Below are positions 7,844 to 10,339 of a DNA stretch of 10,339 nt, one piece after another. The first letter of the stretch is position 1, and each line of letters begins with the position of its first letter. A program made the translations under genes and the position numbers. The DNA lies in assembly GCA_023433185.1 (NCBI GenBank), contig JAEZEN010000573.1:1-10339 (forward strand), in the 5' to 3' direction. Under the pieces are notes generated by a model. It had not been told where the DNA came from and ran no database searches. It saw nothing but the letters and a program-made list of their open reading frames with translations. The stretch is from Pseudomonadota bacterium. GTDB taxonomy: Bacteria > Pseudomonadota > Alphaproteobacteria > Rhizobiales > Kaistiaceae.

Positions 7844-8917
7844 ATGTTGAAGCGGTTGATGATGGCGGCGGCCGCCGTCGGGCTCGTGCTCGGCGTGTCC
7901 GCGGCGCAGGCCGAGGAGAAGTTCAAGGTCGGCTTCGTCAATGTCGGTCCGAAGACCGACGGCGGCTGGACCCAGGGCCACTGGACCGGCGTCGAGATGC
8001 TGCAGGAGGAACTCGGCGACCAGATCGAGGTGACGTTCCTCGAGAACGTGCCCGAAGGTCCCGATGCCGAACGCGCCATCGAGGGCCTCGTCCAGGCCGG
8101 CAACAAGCTGATCTTCACCACCTCGTTCGGCTTCATGGATCCGACCCTGAAGGTCGCGGCGAAGTATCCGGACGTGATGTTCGAGCACGCCACGGGCTTC
8201 AAGACGGCGCCGAACGTCACCACCTACAATGCCCGCTTCTACCAGGGCCGCTACATCATCGGCCAGATCGCGGCGAAGCTGTCGGAGACCGGCACCGCCG
8301 GCTACATCGTGTCCTTCCCGATTCCCGAAGTGATCATGGGCATCAACTCGTTCATGCTCGGCGCGCAGTCGGTCAATCCCGACTTCAAGCTCAAGATCGT
8401 CTGGATCAATTCGTGGATGGATCCGGCCAAGGAGGGCGAGGCCGCCCGCGCGCTCTTCGACCAGGGCGTCGACATCATCACGCAGCACACCGATTCGACG
8501 GAGCCGCTCAAGATCGCGCAGGAGCGCGGCAAGCTCGGCTTCGGCCAGGCGCACGACATGTTCGACGCCGCGCCCAAGGCCCAGCTGACGGCGATCGTCG
8601 ACAACTGGGGCCCCTACTACATCACGCGCACCAAGGCGGCCATCGAGGGGACCTGGGAGTCGCAGGCGAGCTGGGATGGCCTCGCCGAGGGCACCGTGCA
8701 GATGTCGGACTACACGAACATGCCGGAGGAGGTCGCGGTCGCCGCCCGCGAGATCGAGGCCAAGATCACCACCGGCGAGTTCCACCCCTTCACCGGGCCA
8801 ATCTACAAGCAGGACGGCACCGAGGTCGTGGGTGAGGGCGTGGTCATGGACGACGGCGCGCTCCTCACCATGGACTACTACGTGAAGGGCGTCGACGGCA
8901 CGCCCGGCACCAACTAG
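7844..8917 (+). CDS. BMP family periplasmic substrate-binding protein (purine/nucleoside)
   Basis: This 357-residue protein has a Sec signal peptide at residues 1-23: a KR-containing start, an Ala/Val/Leu core and a probable cut after AAQA, giving a mature EEKFKVGF N-terminus. There is no lipobox cysteine, so it should be free in the periplasm. The mature part matches the BMP/PnrA/Med family (COG1744). It opens with VGFVNVGPKTDGGWTQGH, where the DGGW loop is part of the ligand pocket, and later has QHTDSTEPLKIAQERG and VDNWGPYYITRTKAAIEGTW. Members such as Treponema PnrA bind purine nucleosides; here the xdh and puuD neighbours make a purine ligand likely but do not separate base from nucleoside. 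The gene follows its permeases after a 105-bp gap with its own ribosome site and promoter candidates, so it may be expressed separately and more strongly. Confidence 0.93.
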   Translation: MLKRLMMAAAAVGLVLGVSAAQAEEKFKVGFVNVGPKTDGGWTQGHWTGVEMLQEELGDQIEVTFLENVPEGPDAERAIEGLVQAGNKLIFTTSFGFMDPTLKVAAKYPDVMFEHATGFKTAPNVTTYNARFYQGRYIIGQIAAKLSETGTAGYIVSFPIPEVIMGINSFMLGAQSVNPDFKLKIVWINSWMDPAKEGEAARALFDQGVDIITQHTDSTEPLKIAQERGKLGFGQAHDMFDAAPKAQLTAIVDNWGPYYITRTKAAIEGTWESQASWDGLAEGTVQMSDYTNMPEEVAVAAREIEAKITTGEFHPFTGPIYKQDGTEVVGEGVVMDDGALLTMDYYVKGVDGTPGTN

Positions 8918-8921
8918 CGGG

Positions 8922-8937
8922 CTCCGCCCTCGCGGAG
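8922..8937 (+). other. Short hairpin just after the binding-protein stop
   Basis: CTCCGC (8922-8927) pairs perfectly with GCGGAG (8932-8937) around a CCTC loop, five bases after the stop codon. There is no T-run after it, so it is more likely an mRNA 3'-end stabilising element than a terminator by itself. Confidence 0.35.
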
Positions 8938-8942
8938 GTCTG

Positions 8943-8976
8943 CGGGCGCGCCTCGGTCGACGGGGCGCGCCCGTTT
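8943..8976 (+). terminator. Possible rho-independent terminator between the binding-protein gene and puuD
   Basis: CGGGCGCGCC (8943-8952) pairs perfectly with GGCGCGCCCG (8964-8973) around an 11-base loop and is followed by TTT (8974-8976). The ten-pair, all G/C stem is very stable, but the T-run is only three long, so termination may be partial. If active it would separate puuD from the importer genes or set its lower level. Confidence 0.5.
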
Positions 8977-9000
8977 CATGAACGGAACCGGCGCCGCCCA

Positions 9001-10179
9001 ATGTCCGCCTTCCTCCTCGAATGGCTGAACCTGATCCTGCGCTGGGCCCATCTCGTGGTGGGCATCGGCTGGATCGGCACGTCGTTCTATTTCATCGCCC
9101 TCGACCTCAGCCTGCGGAAGCGCGAAGGCATGCCGGAAGGCGTCTACGGGACCGCCTGGGAGGTGCATGGCGGGGGCTTCTACCACGTCCAGAAATACCT
9201 GGTGGCGCCGCCGACCCTGCCGCCCGACCTGATATGGTTCAAGTGGGAGGCCTACCTCACCTGGGTCACGGGATTCGGGCTGCTGATCGTCCAGTACTAC
9301 GTCAATGCCCGCGCCTTCCTGATCAATCCCGCGGTCCTGCCGCTCCTGCCGTCGCAGGCGGTGGTGATCTCGATGCTCGGCCTGCTCCTGGGATGGCTGG
9401 TCTATGACCGCATCTGCAAGTCGGCGCTCGGCCGCGATCCGACCGTGCTCGCGGTGCTGGTCTTCGCCCTCGTCGTGTTTGCGGCCTGGGCCTTCACCCA
9501 GGTCTTTTCGGGCCGCGGGGCCTTCATTCATGTCGGCGCCTTCATCGGCACCATCATGGCGGTCAACGTCTTCGGCATCATCATCCCGAACCAAAAGAAG
9601 ATCGCCGCCGCGCTGATGGCGGGCAGAGCGCCCGACCCGGCGCTCGGCGCCCAGGGCAAGCAGCGCTCCGTTCACAACAACTACCTCACGCTCCCCGTCC
9701 TCGTGCTGATGGTGAGCAGCCACTACCCGATGCTCTACAGCCACCCGCATTCCTGGCTGGTGGTGACGCTGATCGTCGTGATCGGGGCGGCGGCGCGGCA
9801 CTTCCTCAACCGCCATGATGCGGGCGACCCGCTTGCCAGGGTCTGGTGGACGCTCCCCGTGATGGCGGTGGGGCTGGCTGCGGCGCTCTGGCTGACCGCG
9901 CCGCGCCAGGTGGAGACCGGCGGCGTCGTGGTCACCGACGGCGAGGTGCTGACGATCCTCGCGCGGCATTGCGCGATGTGCCATTCGCCGCGGCCGAGCC
10001 ACGAAGGCTTCGACGCGCCGCCGAAGGGCGTCGTTCTGGTGTCGATCGACGATCTCGTGCGCAACCGGGAGCAGGTGCTTGCCCAGACCGTGCACGGCGA
10101 CGCCATGCCGCTCGGCAACGAGACGGGGATGACCGAGCAGGAACGGGCGGCGCTTGGCGCGTTCCTGACGGGGCGGTAA
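9001..10179 (+). CDS. puuD: Membrane-bound urate oxidase with C-terminal cytochrome c domain
   Basis: This 392-residue protein has eight predicted membrane helices (about 11-33, 84-103, 117-135, 149-169, 175-196, 228-246, 252-269, 283-300). A periplasmic cytochrome c domain follows, with heme motif CAMCH (Cys324, Cys327, His328) and a likely axial Met369 in GDAMPLGN. This is the PuuD layout described from Agrobacterium, an integral-membrane urate oxidase unrelated to soluble uricase. It oxidises urate to 5-hydroxyisourate and is thought to pass electrons to heme c rather than make peroxide. The N-terminal WAHLVVGIGWIGTSFYF is typical of the family, and conserved-looking histidines (17, 56, 62, 177, 241) may serve the membrane core. 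The ribosome site is poor (GGA about 14 nt upstream), but no other start fits. Its product logic follows xdhAB, and heme attachment would need the cytochrome c maturation system. Confidence 0.93.
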   Translation: MSAFLLEWLNLILRWAHLVVGIGWIGTSFYFIALDLSLRKREGMPEGVYGTAWEVHGGGFYHVQKYLVAPPTLPPDLIWFKWEAYLTWVTGFGLLIVQYYVNARAFLINPAVLPLLPSQAVVISMLGLLLGWLVYDRICKSALGRDPTVLAVLVFALVVFAAWAFTQVFSGRGAFIHVGAFIGTIMAVNVFGIIIPNQKKIAAALMAGRAPDPALGAQGKQRSVHNNYLTLPVLVLMVSSHYPMLYSHPHSWLVVTLIVVIGAAARHFLNRHDAGDPLARVWWTLPVMAVGLAAALWLTAPRQVETGGVVVTDGEVLTILARHCAMCHSPRPSHEGFDAPPKGVVLVSIDDLVRNREQVLAQTVHGDAMPLGNETGMTEQERAALGAFLTGR

Positions 10180-10237
10180 GAAAGGCCGATCGTTCCTTGT
10201 GATCGTCTGAGGAGGCTACCCTGAACAGTCCCACCTC
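10180..10237. other. Short non-coding stretch after puuD
   Basis: I see no gene and no convincing terminator here. A weak five-base inverted repeat (CGATC at 10187-10191, GATCG at 10201-10205) and a GAGGAGG run near 10209 are present. The run is not followed by a supported reading frame. Confidence 0.4.
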
Positions 10238-10268
10238 CGTCATTCCGGCGAAAGCCGGAATCCATCGC
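10238..10268 (+). repeat. REP-like palindrome, left copy
   Basis: This 31-nt unit contains an eight-pair hairpin, ATTCCGGC (10242-10249) with GCCGGAAT (10254-10261), around a GAAA loop and followed by CCATCGC. The core resembles the very common interspersed extragenic palindromes of Alphaproteobacteria with a CGTCATTCCGGC start. It pairs as an inverted copy with the unit at 10309-10339. Confidence 0.8.
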
Positions 10269-10308
10269 GGTCCGGGCAATCTCCTGATCTGCTCCAGCGT
10301 CACCGTTA

Positions 10309-10339
10309 GCGATGGACCCCGGCCTTCGCCGGGGTGACG
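10309..10339 (-). repeat. REP-like palindrome, right inverted copy (may continue past window)
   Basis: On the minus strand this 31-nt unit matches the left copy at 26 of 31 positions. Its stem is ACCCCGGC (10316-10323) with GCCGGGGT (10328-10335) around a CTTC loop. Four of the five differences form two compensated base pairs in the stem and the fifth is in the loop. It touches the window edge, so any extension is not visible. Confidence 0.8.

Noticed and set aside
4733..10095. Further long minus-strand frames (4733-5845, 6761-7744, 7763-9001, 8914-10095)
   Set aside because: Each mirrors a real + strand gene; products are charged, repetitive and without domain motifs.
10238..10339. CRISPR array or transposon end at the right edge
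   Set aside because: There are only two units and they are inverted, not direct, with no regular spacers and no transposase visible; a REP doublet explains them better.

Overview
The window comes from a high-GC bacterium with codon use strongly biased to G/C in the third position. The genes and their order resemble purine-catabolism loci of Alphaproteobacteria, probably Hyphomicrobiales. This placement rests on gene content, on the membrane-bound PuuD-type urate oxidase, and on a REP-like palindrome at the right edge. It is not a formal taxonomic assignment.

Eight genes lie on the + strand and fill almost the whole window. Positions 2-4135 hold xdhA (5' end missing), xdhB and xdhC. These encode the FAD/iron-sulfur subunit, the molybdenum-cofactor subunit and the cofactor-insertion chaperone of xanthine dehydrogenase. 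Positions 4148-7738 hold an ABC ATPase with two nucleotide-binding domains and two permeases of the basic-membrane-protein (BMP)/nucleoside importer class. The genes up to 7738 are separated by at most 12 nt or overlap by 1-11 nt, so they look like one operon. A 105-bp gap (7739-7843) follows, with promoter candidates and a leader hairpin. Then comes the periplasmic BMP-family binding protein (7844-8917). Two hairpins, the second terminator-like, fill most of the next gap. puuD (9001-10179) follows and encodes an eight-helix membrane urate oxidase with a C-terminal cytochrome c domain. The last 160 bp hold no gene, but contain an inverted pair of 31-nt REP-like palindromes running to the window edge.

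The genes form a logical pathway. The binding protein and ABC importer would bring in a purine base or nucleoside. XdhAB, matured by XdhC, would oxidise hypoxanthine and xanthine to urate. PuuD would oxidise urate at the membrane and pass electrons through its own heme c. The downstream enzymes (5-hydroxyisourate hydrolase, OHCU decarboxylase, allantoinase) and guanine deaminase are not in the window. I see no clearly new system here. The points worth a second look are regulatory and architectural: the separately led binding-protein gene with a possible sigma-54 promoter, the hairpins before puuD, and the REP doublet with compensatory stem changes.
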